Below, piece after piece: positions 43,998-53,232 of a DNA stretch of 64,000 bases. Source of the DNA: Actinomycetota bacterium (GTDB lineage Bacteria; Actinomycetota; Coriobacteriia; Anaerosomatales; Anaerosomataceae). Numbering within the stretch: position 1 is the stretch's first letter; each line of letters starts with the position of its first letter. The position numbers and the translations under genes are program-made. Location of the stretch: the NCBI GenBank assembly GCA_009773565.1, contig WSXY01000003.1, positions 62,001 to 126,000 on the forward strand, given 5' to 3'. The notes below the pieces were generated by a model. It had not been told where the DNA came from and searched no databases. It saw only the letters and a program-made list of their open reading frames with translations.

Positions 43998-45497
43998 TTA
44001 GTGGCTCTTGATGTAGACAAGGACTTGCGTCTCACCACCGACGGTTACGGTGAAGTAAACCTTGTCCGGATCACCTTGCCAGCTATCCATGTCGACCGAC
44101 ACCCTGTAGTCACCCGGCGCGACACCACTCAGGTAGGCGTAGCCATAGGCATCAGTTTTGACCGTCGTATAATCGGTGTAAGAACCGTCGCTCTTCTTCT
44201 TCTTTACCTTGAGCGTAGCATTGGGGAATATTGCATTCCCCGATTTGTAACGAGCTTCGAACTTCACACTTCCTGTGCTCGAAGTAGGAGCGACGAGCAC
44301 CAGAGTAGTAACGCCCTGCGTCCCGTCGTATATGACGTTCTTTGTAGCGGTCAAAGTACCCTTGGTGGCGGTCACGGTGTAGGTGCCGTTAGCGAGGCCC
44401 GTGAAGGTGATTTCGCCGTTGTTGACGGGAGTGAGCCCACTTCCCACGGTGGCCGTACTCGTTAATGGCCCCTGAACCGTCACGTTCGCCCCTGAGATGA
44501 TGGCGTTAGCGCCGTCAACAACGAGAACAGTGAGCCCCACGCGAGTGGACATTGAAAGCTGCAACTGGTGCTCAACCCCCGGTGTCACTACTGTAACGGT
44601 ACCGCTCGCCGGACCATATCCGGTCAACGTCGCACTTATCGAATAGTCTCCCGAAACAAGCTCAGTGAACACCACGGATCCGTCCGTGCCGGTCGTGCCC
44701 GACAGCGTCGCGAATCCGGTCTTCTTGGCTGTCACAGACACACCTGATAGCGGCGTGGTGGTTCCATCGCTCGCCGTCACGACTGTCGTAACGCGCATAC
44801 TACTGGCCAACTGCGCGTATGCGGTCACCGAGGCCAGAGTGTCGGCAGTGACGGTGACTGCGGTCAGCGCACTCACGTCGACGATGTAGCCCGAGACGGC
44901 AGCCGTCACAGCATATGTTCCTGACGGAATGAAGCCGAAGAACGCTTCACCGGACTCATCAGTTCGGACGCTAACGGCAGTTCCGGTCGTCGGGGTGATG
45001 GTCACGAGTGTATTGGCAACAGGTCCGTTTCCTACCTGATACAGGATGTGAACCGACATATCTCCGGTGTTAACAAGATTGCTCTTGCCGAATATGTTCG
45101 TCGACACGTTGACGGAGCCCGTTTCCCACGCAACGTCCACGCGCACTTTCTTGTAGAGCGCGCGATTCGTGCTGGGATCCCGCGCCCAGGTAACACTCGT
45201 CGTGACCTGATATGCGCCGTCAACGGTACTTGTAGCGGGCAGAGTCCCGGCTGGACTTCCGTGACTACCGTCGAGATAGACGATCCCCACGGAGTCATAG
45301 GGCATACTCCTGGCTTTCTCCAGCTGCTCGGTTGCGACATTGAGCGCCGTTACTCGCGCGGCAGACCTGCGCGTGCTCTCGGCGGCGAAATTGAGTGCGC
45401 CAATAACGCCCATGGCCACGACCAGCAGGATTGCGGCCGACCAGACCAACTCCAAGACGGTGAAGCCGTCTTCACGACTCGCATTTGGCCTCAACAT
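43998..45497 (-). CDS. PilV-like pilin fused to Cna-B/carboxypeptidase-regulatory-like repeats
   Basis: A 499-residue protein. N-terminal prepilin motif REDG|FTVLELVWSAAILLVV with E at +5, then a pilin helix ending with ALNVATEQLEKARSMPYDSV, as in PilV minor pilins. From about residue 150 there are four or five Ig-like repeats of the transthyretin/Cna-B kind, each with a G(E/D)-x-x-F-x-x-(L/I)-x-x-G-x-Y turn: SGEAFFGFIPSGTYAV, DGSVVFTELVSGDYSI, NGEITFTGLANGTYTV, YGYAYLSGVAPGDYRV. This would give a pilus tip or surface protein with a long stalk. ATG 45497 is 7 bases after GGGGTG. First gene of the operon. Confidence 0.84.
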   Translation of the reverse strand: MLRPNASREDGFTVLELVWSAAILLVVAMGVIGALNFAAESTRRSAARVTALNVATEQLEKARSMPYDSVGIVYLDGSHGSPAGTLPATSTVDGAYQVTTSVTWARDPSTNRALYKKVRVDVAWETGSVNVSTNIFGKSNLVNTGDMSVHILYQVGNGPVANTLVTITPTTGTAVSVRTDESGEAFFGFIPSGTYAVTAAVSGYIVDVSALTAVTVTADTLASVTAYAQLASSMRVTTVVTASDGTTTPLSGVSVTAKKTGFATLSGTTGTDGSVVFTELVSGDYSISATLTGYGPASGTVTVVTPGVEHQLQLSMSTRVGLTVLVVDGANAIISGANVTVQGPLTSTATVGSGLTPVNNGEITFTGLANGTYTVTATKGTLTATKNVIYDGTQGVTTLVLVAPTSSTGSVKFEARYKSGNAIFPNATLKVKKKKSDGSYTDYTTVKTDAYGYAYLSGVAPGDYRVSVDMDSWQGDPDKVYFTVTVGGETQVLVYIKSH

Positions 45498-45647
45498 GAT
45501 CATTCACCCCATACACACGACGACAACGGACGAGTCCGTCCATACAATGTGAGTATCGTAACCCAGGGAGACCGACTTTAGCCCTTTCTTGCGCGCTCCA
45601 TTTCGCGTCTTCTATATATACCCGCCTGTATCGATCCACCATCGCAC

Positions 45648-45673
45648 GAAGGGCGACCGCGTGGCCGCCCTTC
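45648..45673 (-). terminator. Hairpin between the DUF2680-like gene and pilin operon
   Basis: GAAGGGCG and CGCCCTTC form an 8-base-pair perfect stem, extended inwards by CC/GG pairs, 22 bases downstream of the stop at 45696. It lacks a T-run but its stem matches the two other terminators in this window, so I call it a terminator of the same type. Confidence 0.5.
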
Positions 45674-45695
45674 AATGCAGTTCCCGTGAGACTGT

Positions 45696-46220
45696 TTACG
45701 GAGCGACCACGCACGTCCCTCTACCGCCGCCCATGCCTCGTCCGCCCATGCCAGCAGCGCCACCGCGGCCGCCACCAGCCCAACTCGGGGGCCCAACCTG
45801 GGTCGTGTTAACGCGCTCTTCAAGCCGCGTCTTCATCTGTGCGAGCGATGCGTCGGCGTCTGCCTTGGAAAGTGTGCCGTCGGCAACGCGGGCGTCGATG
45901 ATCGTCTTGCGTGCTTCGAGTGCCTTAGCGACAACAGCATCCGGATCCACACCCTTCGACTCGGCGATGGTCGCAACCGAATTGCCAGCGGCGCGCTCAG
46001 TGGCGATCTGCTCAGTTGTGAGTCCGGTGAGGCTCGCGAGAATATCTACCATCCGGCCGCCAGCCGCGCGAATCGAGCGACTCATGTGGAGTCCGGCGGC
46101 TGCAACGGGGCTGGTCGGTGCGGCGTCCGCTGGCGCAGCTACAGCGTATCCAATACTGCCGAGCACAAGACCGGCGACAAGTCCTGCTGATACCAGTGCA
46201 AGTGACCTGCTTCGCTTCAT
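45696..46220 (-). CDS. Secreted DUF2680-like protein
   Basis: A 174-residue exported protein with a signal peptide (KRSRSLALVSAGLVAGLVLGS, cleavage near AVA|A). The core MVDILASLTGLTTEQIATER...AGNSVATIAESKGVD and TLSKADADASLAQMKTRLEERV matches DUF2680-type proteins of clostridia and actinobacteria. The last 25 residues are G/R/M-rich with GRGMGGGRG. GGAGG is 9 bases before the ATG. Function of the family is unknown. Confidence 0.75.
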   Translation of the reverse strand: MKRSRSLALVSAGLVAGLVLGSIGYAVAAPADAAPTSPVAAAGLHMSRSIRAAGGRMVDILASLTGLTTEQIATERAAGNSVATIAESKGVDPDAVVAKALEARKTIIDARVADGTLSKADADASLAQMKTRLEERVNTTQVGPPSWAGGGRGGAAGMGGRGMGGGRGTCVVAP

Positions 46221-46372
46221 GTGGTTCTACCTCCTAGAGTGACTGCGTACCTTCATCGGTACGCTTAGGAGTATCCGATCGCCATGTGCAGGACCCGTGA
46301 ACAGGGCGTCGGGCTTTCGTGAATACGATAACGGACTCAGGCTGCCGATAACCGGACAAGTCTCTGGCCGCC

Positions 46373-46705
46373 CTACTCGTCATCCCAAAGGCTCGGCGGG
46401 CCCGGCTCGCGCTCGGGCGGAGGGTCGAGGCTTCCCCGACCGGTCGTCAGTCCACGACCGTACTTAAGTCCGGTGAGAGACGACACGATGAACGCGATCG
46501 CGCCTACCCACAGCCATGCCTTTCCCGCTGAGAGACCGGCAACGTTCAGTAGTCCCCCAATCACGAGTGCCAGAAAGTTGAGTGTCCAGTAGCGCCAGGC
46601 TCCAAGTTCGCGCACCCGCGTACCAAGCACGTATCCAGCAAGCCCGCCCAAGGTGAAACCACCTGCCGTGCCGAGCACCACATCGACGACCTCCACGCAC
46701 ACCAT
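46373..46705 (-). CDS. Small membrane protein of unknown function
   Basis: A protein of about 110 residues with two to three hydrophobic segments: VVLGTAGGFTLGGLAGYVLG, WTLNFLALVIGGLLNVAGL, WLWVGAIAFIVSSLTGL. An acidic/proline C-terminal tail follows (PPPEREPGPPSLWDDE). The start is unclear; ATG 46705 or one of several GTG codons just inside it. No neighbour suggests a role: it lies alone between the DUF2680-like gene and the divergent cyclic diphosphoglycerate synthetase-like gene. Confidence 0.5.
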   Translation of the reverse strand: MVCVEVVDVVLGTAGGFTLGGLAGYVLGTRVRELGAWRYWTLNFLALVIGGLLNVAGLSAGKAWLWVGAIAFIVSSLTGLKYGRGLTTGRGSLDPPPEREPGPPSLWDDE

Positions 46706-46899
46706 CCTCAATCGCACCGTTAACAACATCGTGTCACAGCACAGCGGTATTCCGAAACGGTCTCCCGGGCCGACTGAAAACAGTATGCTATTGGAGGGTT
46801 CACCATTCGGGCATATATTCGAATGACACTGAACTCTATGCAGTTCGTGTACACGGGTGAACTACACGGTCACGAAACCGAACGCAAGGGAGATTCGCT

Positions 46900-48240
46900 A
46901 TGGCTCGCACGCGCACGGTCATCATGGGCGCCGCAGGACGCGACTTCCATAACTTCCAGGTCTGTTACAAGAACGACGAGTCGACAGAGATAATCGCCTT
47001 CACGGCGACGCAAATCCCCGGTATCGACGACCGCACCTTCCCGGCCGAGATCGCCGGTCCGCTCTACCCGAACGGCATCCCGATCGTTCCTGAAGATGAC
47101 CTCGTTTCCCTCATACGCGAACAAGGCGTCGAGAAGGTCGTCTTCGCCTACAGCGATATCGCACACGTTGACCTCATGCACAAAGCATCACTCGTTGTGG
47201 CTGAAGGCGCCGAATTCTCGCTCCTCGGGTCGACGCCAACGATGATTCCGTCGACCAAACCGGTCATCTCGGTGTGCGCGGTGCGCACGGGTGTCGGCAA
47301 GAGCGGCATCTCCAAGCGCGTCGTCGCGGCGCTCAAGGCCCGCGGTCTGCGAGCTGTCGACGTGCGTCACCCGATGCCTTATCGCGACCTGCTCAAAATG
47401 CGCGTTGAGCGCTACGCAAGTATCGAAGACCTCGATAACTACGGCGTCACCATCGAGGAGCGCGAAGAATACGAACACCTCGTCATCGAAGGGGTCGTCG
47501 TGTTTGCGGGCGTGGACTACGAGGCGATTCTCCGTGAAGCGGAGAAGGAGGCTGACGTCGTCATATGGGACGGCGGCAACAACGATCTCCCCTTCTACGC
47601 CTCGGATCTCGAGATCGTCGCGCTTGATCCGCATCGCGCGGGCCACGAGCGCCTGTATTTCCCGGGTGAGTCCAACTACCTACGCGCAGACGTGCTCGTC
47701 ATCAACAAGGTGAACACGGCTGACCCGGTCGTCGTCGAAGAGATGGCCGCAGCGGCGGCGCGCTTCAACCACAGCGCGATTCTCGTGAAGACCGGGTCGA
47801 CGATCACGCTCGATGACCCCGACGCTGTTCGTGGCAAGCGAGTGCTGGTCATCGAAGACGGTCCCACGGTTACCCACGGCGGGATGGGATATGGCGCCGG
47901 AGCGATCGCTGCGCGCGAGCACGGCGCTGCCACGCTTGTGGATCCGCGACCGTCTGCGGTCGGCTCGATCGCCTCGACGCTGAAGCAGTACTCGCACCTC
48001 ACCGAGGTGCTGCCCGCTATGGGGTACTCTGCGCAGCAGTTGGCAGATCTCGAGGAGACGGTTCGCAACGCGGAGTGCGATGTCGTTCTCGTTGCGACGC
48101 CCATCGACCTCTCGCGGCTTATCAGCATTCCGCACCCGACGGTGAGGGCGACCTACGCGGTCACCGACGCGAGCGAGCCAACACTCGACGATATCGTCGG
48201 GGCGTTCTGTGAGCAGCACGGGATCGTGGCCGGGGCCTAG
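46900..48240 (+). CDS. Cyclic 2,3-diphosphoglycerate synthetase-like GTPase/ATPase
   Basis: A 446-residue protein resembling archaeal cyclic 2,3-diphosphoglycerate synthetase: TVIMGAAGRDFHNFQVCYKN at the N-terminus, FAYSDIAHVDLMHKASLV, a P-loop VRTGVGKSGISKRV, then VVIWDGGNNDLPFYASDLEI and GGMGYGAGAIAAREHGAATL. In methanogens the enzyme closes 2,3-diphosphoglycerate into a cyclic anhydride with ATP. Bacterial members are common but little studied, so the product here is uncertain. AAGGGAG lies 7 bases before ATG 46900. It is alone on this strand. Confidence 0.8.
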   Translation: MARTRTVIMGAAGRDFHNFQVCYKNDESTEIIAFTATQIPGIDDRTFPAEIAGPLYPNGIPIVPEDDLVSLIREQGVEKVVFAYSDIAHVDLMHKASLVVAEGAEFSLLGSTPTMIPSTKPVISVCAVRTGVGKSGISKRVVAALKARGLRAVDVRHPMPYRDLLKMRVERYASIEDLDNYGVTIEEREEYEHLVIEGVVVFAGVDYEAILREAEKEADVVIWDGGNNDLPFYASDLEIVALDPHRAGHERLYFPGESNYLRADVLVINKVNTADPVVVEEMAAAAARFNHSAILVKTGSTITLDDPDAVRGKRVLVIEDGPTVTHGGMGYGAGAIAAREHGAATLVDPRPSAVGSIASTLKQYSHLTEVLPAMGYSAQQLADLEETVRNAECDVVLVATPIDLSRLISIPHPTVRATYAVTDASEPTLDDIVGAFCEQHGIVAGA

Positions 48241-48301
48241 CCGCTAGAGACACCACGCAAACAGGTATTCACGAGAGGGGTGCACCACGGCGTATCCCTC
48301 T

Positions 48302-49177
48302 TTAGCGCTCCTGGCCCCAGAAGCTAACGGCGACCATGCCCGGACCGACGTGGGCTCCGATAACCGGTCCTATCTCAAGCATGAGAACCTCAGCGGGCGC
48401 CATGCGCGCCATAACCATACCGCGAACGCGCTCGGCGTCCTCAAGCGCATCAGCGTGTCCGATTGCGACAACGCCACCTGTGACGAGACCATCCGCTCGC
48501 TCCGCCATGATGTCGACGAGCGCCGAAAGCGACTTCTTGCGGCCGCGCACGCTGCGCTTGAGAACGAGCTTGCCCTCGGGGTCGAGGGTAAGAATCGGCC
48601 TGATGTCAAGCATCGCACCCGCTGCAGCCGCCACGTCAGAAATGCGGCCGCCCCGACGAAGCGACTCGAACGACTCGAGGGTGAAGAAGCCGTTGATGCG
48701 CAGGCGCTCGCGCTCCGCCCACTCGACCAGAGCGTCCGCATCCCAGCCCTCTTGGAGATGCCGGGCGGCCTCGTACACGAAGAGTCCCTCCGCAATCGAT
48801 GCCGAGAACGTATCGACCAGACGGATATCAGCATCCGGATACTCGGCTACGACCGTCTCGCGCGACAGAAACGCGCTGTCAAAGGTGGCCGAGAGTCCCG
48901 ACGAGAAGCCAAGATAGACGACACTCCGTCCCTGCTCGACTGCGGAACGGAACACCGCTTCGAACGCCGGGCGGGGTATCTGTGCAGTGCTGGGCTGATC
49001 GCCGTCGCGCATGGCCTGAAAGAACGCCGCGTGCGGCAGGGTACGTCCGAAGTCGTCCTCGCGATCCTGATCACCTAAATGGAACGGGAAATGAATCTCC
49101 TCAACACCGAGGCTCTCGACAATTGCAGGTGTCAAGTCTGAGCACGAGTCGACCACGAGCACCGGACGCTGTGCCAT
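48302..49177 (-). CDS. DegV family fatty-acid-binding protein
   Basis: A 291-residue DegV/FakB-like protein. VLVVDSCSDLTPAIVESLGV, then LGFSSGLSATFDSA (fatty-acid carboxylate loop), ESLRRGGRISDVAAAAGAML and IGPVIGAHVGPGMVAVSFWG. FakB proteins present fatty acids to the kinase FakA; no fakA-like gene is in the window. Its ATG overlaps the upstream DegV stop by one base (TAATG). The pair probably differs in lipid preference. Confidence 0.93.
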   Translation of the reverse strand: MAQRPVLVVDSCSDLTPAIVESLGVEEIHFPFHLGDQDREDDFGRTLPHAAFFQAMRDGDQPSTAQIPRPAFEAVFRSAVEQGRSVVYLGFSSGLSATFDSAFLSRETVVAEYPDADIRLVDTFSASIAEGLFVYEAARHLQEGWDADALVEWAERERLRINGFFTLESFESLRRGGRISDVAAAAGAMLDIRPILTLDPEGKLVLKRSVRGRKKSLSALVDIMAERADGLVTGGVVAIGHADALEDAERVRGMVMARMAPAEVLMLEIGPVIGAHVGPGMVAVSFWGQER

Positions 49178-50061
49178 TACTGCCCACTTCCGACCGATGA
49201 CTTATTCATCTCTTCAAGCGTGTGATACACGAGGGCAGCCGTGCCTGGACCAACGTGCATGCCAATGGTGGGGCCGATAGGGATGATTCGCACGGGCACT
49301 GAGACGACGGCCTCAACGAGCGCCGCAAGCTCTGCGCCCTCGGCTTCATCCACGATGTGGTGTACGGCAACGCCGCCGAATCCCTTCGCTTCTATGTCGC
49401 GCGAGAAGGCCGCGACCATCTCCGTCAGTGCCTTGCGCTTGGTGCGAACCTTGGCGAACACCTGGGTGCGGCCATCGGCGACAGTGAGAATCGGGCGAAT
49501 CTGCAACAAGGTACCAAGCAGCGCCTGCGCGCCACCCATTCGACCACCGCGACGCAAGTACTCAAGTGTATCGGGCACAAAGAGGAATCGGGTGCGTGCG
49601 ACCATGCGTTTCGCAGCGTCTGCAGCACCAGCCGCGTCAGCACCGCCTGCAACGGCTTCGGCAGCAGCAAGCACTGCGTAGCCGAGTTCCATGCAATTCG
49701 AACGCGAGTCCACGATCTCGATCACCGCACCTGGATGCTCGGCAAGCACCATGTCCCTCGCGAGCAGCGCCGTCGAGTACGTGCCGCTCATCTCCGAGGA
49801 CAGGAACACTCCGACGACTTCGTCACCGCGCGCGACAGGCGCGGTGAATGCATCGACGAAGTCGCTGATTGACGGCTGTGAGGACGTCGGGAACGCCTTT
49901 GACGCCGCAAGCGCCGCGAAGAAGCCTTCGGCAAACGGCGTGCCTTCCACGTACGTGACGCCGTCGAGGATGACGGATAGCGGCACCACAGTGATGTTGT
50001 ACTTCTCGCGATCCTCTTGCGGGAGATACGAGGTCGAATCCGTGACGATGCTAACGGACAT
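49177..50061 (-). CDS. DegV family fatty-acid-binding protein
   Basis: A 294-residue paralogue of the downstream DegV protein. SIVTDSTSYLPQEDREKYNITVVPL, FLSSEMSGTYSTALLARDM, LEYLRRGGRMGGAQALLGTLLQIRPIL and IGPTIGMHVGPGTAALVYH. GAGGAGG is 7 bases before the ATG. The 191-base gap upstream (50062-50252) holds only the promoter region of the divergent phosphodiesterase. Confidence 0.93.
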   Translation of the reverse strand: MSVSIVTDSTSYLPQEDREKYNITVVPLSVILDGVTYVEGTPFAEGFFAALAASKAFPTSSQPSISDFVDAFTAPVARGDEVVGVFLSSEMSGTYSTALLARDMVLAEHPGAVIEIVDSRSNCMELGYAVLAAAEAVAGGADAAGAADAAKRMVARTRFLFVPDTLEYLRRGGRMGGAQALLGTLLQIRPILTVADGRTQVFAKVRTKRKALTEMVAAFSRDIEAKGFGGVAVHHIVDEAEGAELAALVEAVVSVPVRIIPIGPTIGMHVGPGTAALVYHTLEEMNKSSVGSGQ

Positions 50062-50252
50062 GTACGCTCCTCCTCTGAACTCCTGCGGGGCAATCTCTTA
50101 TGGTCGCGCTTCATGGGCCGTGCGTCCAGAGCTGGCCGATGTTCGAGGTACTTCGCTGATCGCCTTGCCGTCTCCTTCGCGCGCAAAGACATACTTGCTC
50201 TCGCGGGCGGCGGTGTTCACACTCGCATCAGAAGCCGGCCGAGGAGGGTCAC

Positions 50253-51953
50253 ATGATGGCGCAGGAAATCGAAGCGACCGAGACAACAGCCGCGAAACGG
50301 AAAACTCCGCCCACGGCCTGGTTGCTCCTACTCGCAGGGCTTGTCGTCGCACTTGGTGTGTCGTATGCCGCCTATACCCTCGCGGGCTACTCGTGGGCAC
50401 AGGTCGTCGATTACGACAGCCCTTTCATCACAGCGGCAAACGGCGTCTTGAAGAGCTCGCGCCCCGCACTTGATACGCCCATTCCCGGCGCCACATCACG
50501 TCGAACGGTCCTTGTCGTCATCGACGGCCTGACTGACGCGACTTCGCGCACGATGCCTTCGATCGAGGCGCTTAGGAAGCGCGGCAACGACGTGGCGTTG
50601 ACGGTTCCCCAGCCGAGCCTCTCCTACCCCACCTGGACGACCATCCTCACCGGCGCGACGCCGCAGATAAGCGGCGTCACCACGAACTGGTACGAGAAGC
50701 GCGTACCGCTTGAGACGCTCATGGACGTGGCAGCTGTTTCGGGTCGCTCCGTCGTCGTGGCGAGCCCGAAGGACATCGAGACCCTCTATAGCGCATCGAA
50801 GGTTGCTTCCACCGCATACACCGACTGGGTCGAGGGCGACTACGTGACCGACACCATCGTCGATGACGCGCTGTCGCTCGCGGCTGAGAAGAAGGCGGAC
50901 TTCGTGTTCGCGCTCTTCCCTGATGTCGACGAAGCAGGACACTCGTTCGGCCAGACCTCGGAGCAGTATGCCGCAACGGCCGCACAGGTCGATGCGGATC
51001 TCGCGCGACTCATCGACGGCCTTGACGACGGCAACACCGTCTTTGTGGTGCTCCCCGACCATGGACACGTACCCGCAGGCGGACATGGCGGCTGGGAAGA
51101 CCCGGTCATCCACACCTTCGCGGCGTTCGCCGGCCCCGGAGTGAAGCCCGGCAACGCTGAAGGTCGACTCCAGGATGTCGCACCCACCGTGGCTCTGCTC
51201 GCAGGCTTCCAGGCACCCTCCGGCACGAGCGGCGTGACGATCGACGGGCTCTTGGCCGATTCGAACGGCCAGGCGCAGGTGCTCGACACCGAGCGCTGGC
51301 AGCGGTTTGAGAACGCGTACTCCGCAACCGTGACGGGTTCCTCGACAACGGTCGAACTCGCCGACGCACAGCGACTCGCCAGCGATCGGCTGGATCGCCT
51401 TCCGCTCGCACTCGGTCTCCTGGCGATCGCACTCGCCGTTCTCGCGGCGATCGGCATCGCCTCGTGGCGCGCGCTCGTAGCCGCGCTTTCGGGTGCGCTC
51501 GCGTACGTAGCCGTCTACAACGGCTTCTTCTTCCTCGCCCACCGCTATGCCTGGTCGCTCTCGACCTTCAATGAGGAATCGATGATCCAGGCGTTCTTCA
51601 ACGGACGCATGATCGAAGCAGTGATCGCGGGCGTCATCGCATGCGCAGTCGCTGGCGATATCTACTTGCTGATGCGACCGGAGCCACGGGGCGTGCGTGC
51701 CGGATTCAACGTCGAATGGATTTCGCTTGGAGTCGCAACCGCACTCGCGATCCAGGTGATTCTCGGGCTTCAGGTCGCGTGGTTCCTCTGGAAGTGGGGT
51801 GCCGAGACTGTATGGCGCCTACCCGACCTCATGTGGGGATTCAAGTATGACCTCGACCTCATCCAGATGACGGCGATTGCGGGGGTCGCGATTCTCGGAC
51901 CGGTTGTGACGTACCTCATAGGTCGCTTCCACCCGCGGATTCGTGCGACCTAG
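50253..51953 (+). CDS. Membrane-bound alkaline-phosphatase-superfamily phosphodiesterase
   Basis: A 566-residue protein. N-terminal membrane helix (about residues 20-42), an extracytoplasmic catalytic domain of the type I phosphodiesterase/nucleotide pyrophosphatase family, then five or so C-terminal membrane segments (from about 390). Metal-site motifs: TVLVVIDGLTDATS, the nucleophile threonine in SLSYPTWTTILTGATPQ, FALFPDVDEAGHSFG and VLPDHGHVPAGGHGG. Such proteins hydrolyse phosphodiester or phospholipid headgroup bonds at the surface. GAGGAGGG lies 4-5 bases before the ATG. Substrate unknown. Confidence 0.86.
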   Translation: MMAQEIEATETTAAKRKTPPTAWLLLLAGLVVALGVSYAAYTLAGYSWAQVVDYDSPFITAANGVLKSSRPALDTPIPGATSRRTVLVVIDGLTDATSRTMPSIEALRKRGNDVALTVPQPSLSYPTWTTILTGATPQISGVTTNWYEKRVPLETLMDVAAVSGRSVVVASPKDIETLYSASKVASTAYTDWVEGDYVTDTIVDDALSLAAEKKADFVFALFPDVDEAGHSFGQTSEQYAATAAQVDADLARLIDGLDDGNTVFVVLPDHGHVPAGGHGGWEDPVIHTFAAFAGPGVKPGNAEGRLQDVAPTVALLAGFQAPSGTSGVTIDGLLADSNGQAQVLDTERWQRFENAYSATVTGSSTTVELADAQRLASDRLDRLPLALGLLAIALAVLAAIGIASWRALVAALSGALAYVAVYNGFFFLAHRYAWSLSTFNEESMIQAFFNGRMIEAVIAGVIACAVAGDIYLLMRPEPRGVRAGFNVEWISLGVATALAIQVILGLQVAWFLWKWGAETVWRLPDLMWGFKYDLDLIQMTAIAGVAILGPVVTYLIGRFHPRIRAT

Positions 51954-52047
51954 AACCGACCGTTCGTCACCTCAGGTCATACCGACACTCAAGAGACGCC
52001 CGCGCGCGCCGATGACACAGGTGTAACCGCGTTCAGAGGATGTCACC

Positions 52048-52623
52048 ATGGTCAGCGCGCTCGCAACACTTCCCCTGCTTCGCCAGCACATCGCTGCCGA
52101 GGAGGACTTGCTCACCGTCGTCGTGAACGCGCGATCGCGGGTGGAAGCGAACCTCGCGCTTGGCATCTTGCGCGAGAAGCTCCCCGAGAAAGTCCTTGTC
52201 GCAGCGCTCAACTTGCGAGAAGTGCTCGACTCGCTCCCCGCTTACCCGTGTTCGATGGCCGTCGACGAGGCTATGCTCGCCCGGGTGTCGGGCCTTAAGA
52301 AGATTCGCTCAGCCTGGACCAAGACTCTCGCTGACGATGACGGCATCGCCCTCAACGTCACCACAGCCGGAAACTTCTGCTTCGACCTCGTGCTCGAGAT
52401 CGACGGCACCACGTACTTCTGGACACCATCGACCGCCGACGAAGACATCGTCAACCCCGGACTTCTGGCGATGCTTCTCGACCGCAAGGCACTCCTACCA
52501 GCCGTCATCGCACTTGCCAAGGATATGGGACTCGTATTCAACCCGCGGTTCTACATGTCGCTCGACGACTGGAACCTTGACCACCTACAGGACAGCTTCG
52601 AGGATCTTCAGTCGCTGTTCTGA
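52048..52623 (+). CDS. Conserved-looking protein of unknown function
   Basis: A 191-residue soluble protein I do not recognise. It begins SALATLPLLRQHIAAEEDLLTVV, includes NVTTAGNFCFDLVLEIDGTTYFW in the middle, and ends with an acidic LDDWNLDHLQDSFEDLQSLF. No signal peptide, membrane segment or clear catalytic motif. AGAGGA is 7 bases before ATG 52048, and base composition matches neighbours, so it is probably a real gene. It is convergent with the flavoprotein gene. Confidence 0.65.
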   Translation: MVSALATLPLLRQHIAAEEDLLTVVVNARSRVEANLALGILREKLPEKVLVAALNLREVLDSLPAYPCSMAVDEAMLARVSGLKKIRSAWTKTLADDDGIALNVTTAGNFCFDLVLEIDGTTYFWTPSTADEDIVNPGLLAMLLDRKALLPAVIALAKDMGLVFNPRFYMSLDDWNLDHLQDSFEDLQSLF

Positions 52624-52632
52624 GGTCTGCGA

Positions 52633-53208
52633 TCAGCTCGCAAGCCGCTTCATGAGCCACGCCATATTCACGCCAAGCGTCGCCATCGTGCGCAGACCCT
52701 CCTCGTCGGATTCGACTGAGCCGGCTGCCCCGCCGATACCGAGGTTCCAGTACGAGGACCCCGGAACGATCATCTCCGAGATGAAGAACAGGTGGTTGAT
52801 CGTGTCGAGCGCATGGATCGCGCCCGCGCGCCGCACGGCCGCGACCCCCGCACCGACCTTGCGTCGGAGCATCTCCGGATTCGCACGACCGACATAGCCG
52901 AGGCGATCGATGAACGCTTTCGTCTCGGCGGTCACGTCTGAGAAGTAAACCGGCGAACCGATGAGGATGCCGTCTGCAGCATCGGCCGCAGCGATGCACT
53001 CGTTGCCGAAATCATTCAGCCCCGCGCAACGGTGGTCTTTTGTCTCGCGACACTTCATGCACGCAGTACAGCCGTGTATCTTCTTGCCCGCAAACTGAAT
53101 GAGCTCGGTTTCGATGCCCTCTGCGCGGAGTTCGCTCAGAACCCGCTCGAGCAAGATCGCGGTATTGCCGTCCTTGCGCGCGCTCCCGTTGAATGCAACG
53201 ACTTTCAT
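52633..53208 (-). CDS. Iron-sulfur flavoprotein / NADPH-dependent FMN reductase
   Basis: A 191-residue flavodoxin-fold protein. [21 protein letters not shown] is the FMN-phosphate loop; [18 protein letters not shown] has the C-x2-C-x2-C plus one further cysteine of iron-sulfur flavoproteins (Isf) that bind a [4Fe-4S] cluster; [20 protein letters not shown] follows. Isf proteins act in anaerobe redox or oxygen/peroxide detoxification. GGAGG lies 6 bases before the ATG. It is upstream of no clear partner; pncA-pncB lie on the same strand 25 bases away. Confidence 0.88.
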   Translation of the reverse strand: MKVVAFNGSARKDGNTAILLERVLSELRAEGIETELIQFAGKKIHGCTACMKCRETKDHRCAGLNDFGNECIAAADAADGILIGSPVYFSDVTAETKAFIDRLGYVGRANPEMLRRKVGAGVAAVRRAGAIHALDTINHLFFISEMIVPGSSYWNLGIGGAAGSVESDEEGLRTMATLGVNMAWLMKRLAS

Positions 53209-53232
53209 AGCGTTCCTCCTGTTTGAGCCTGA

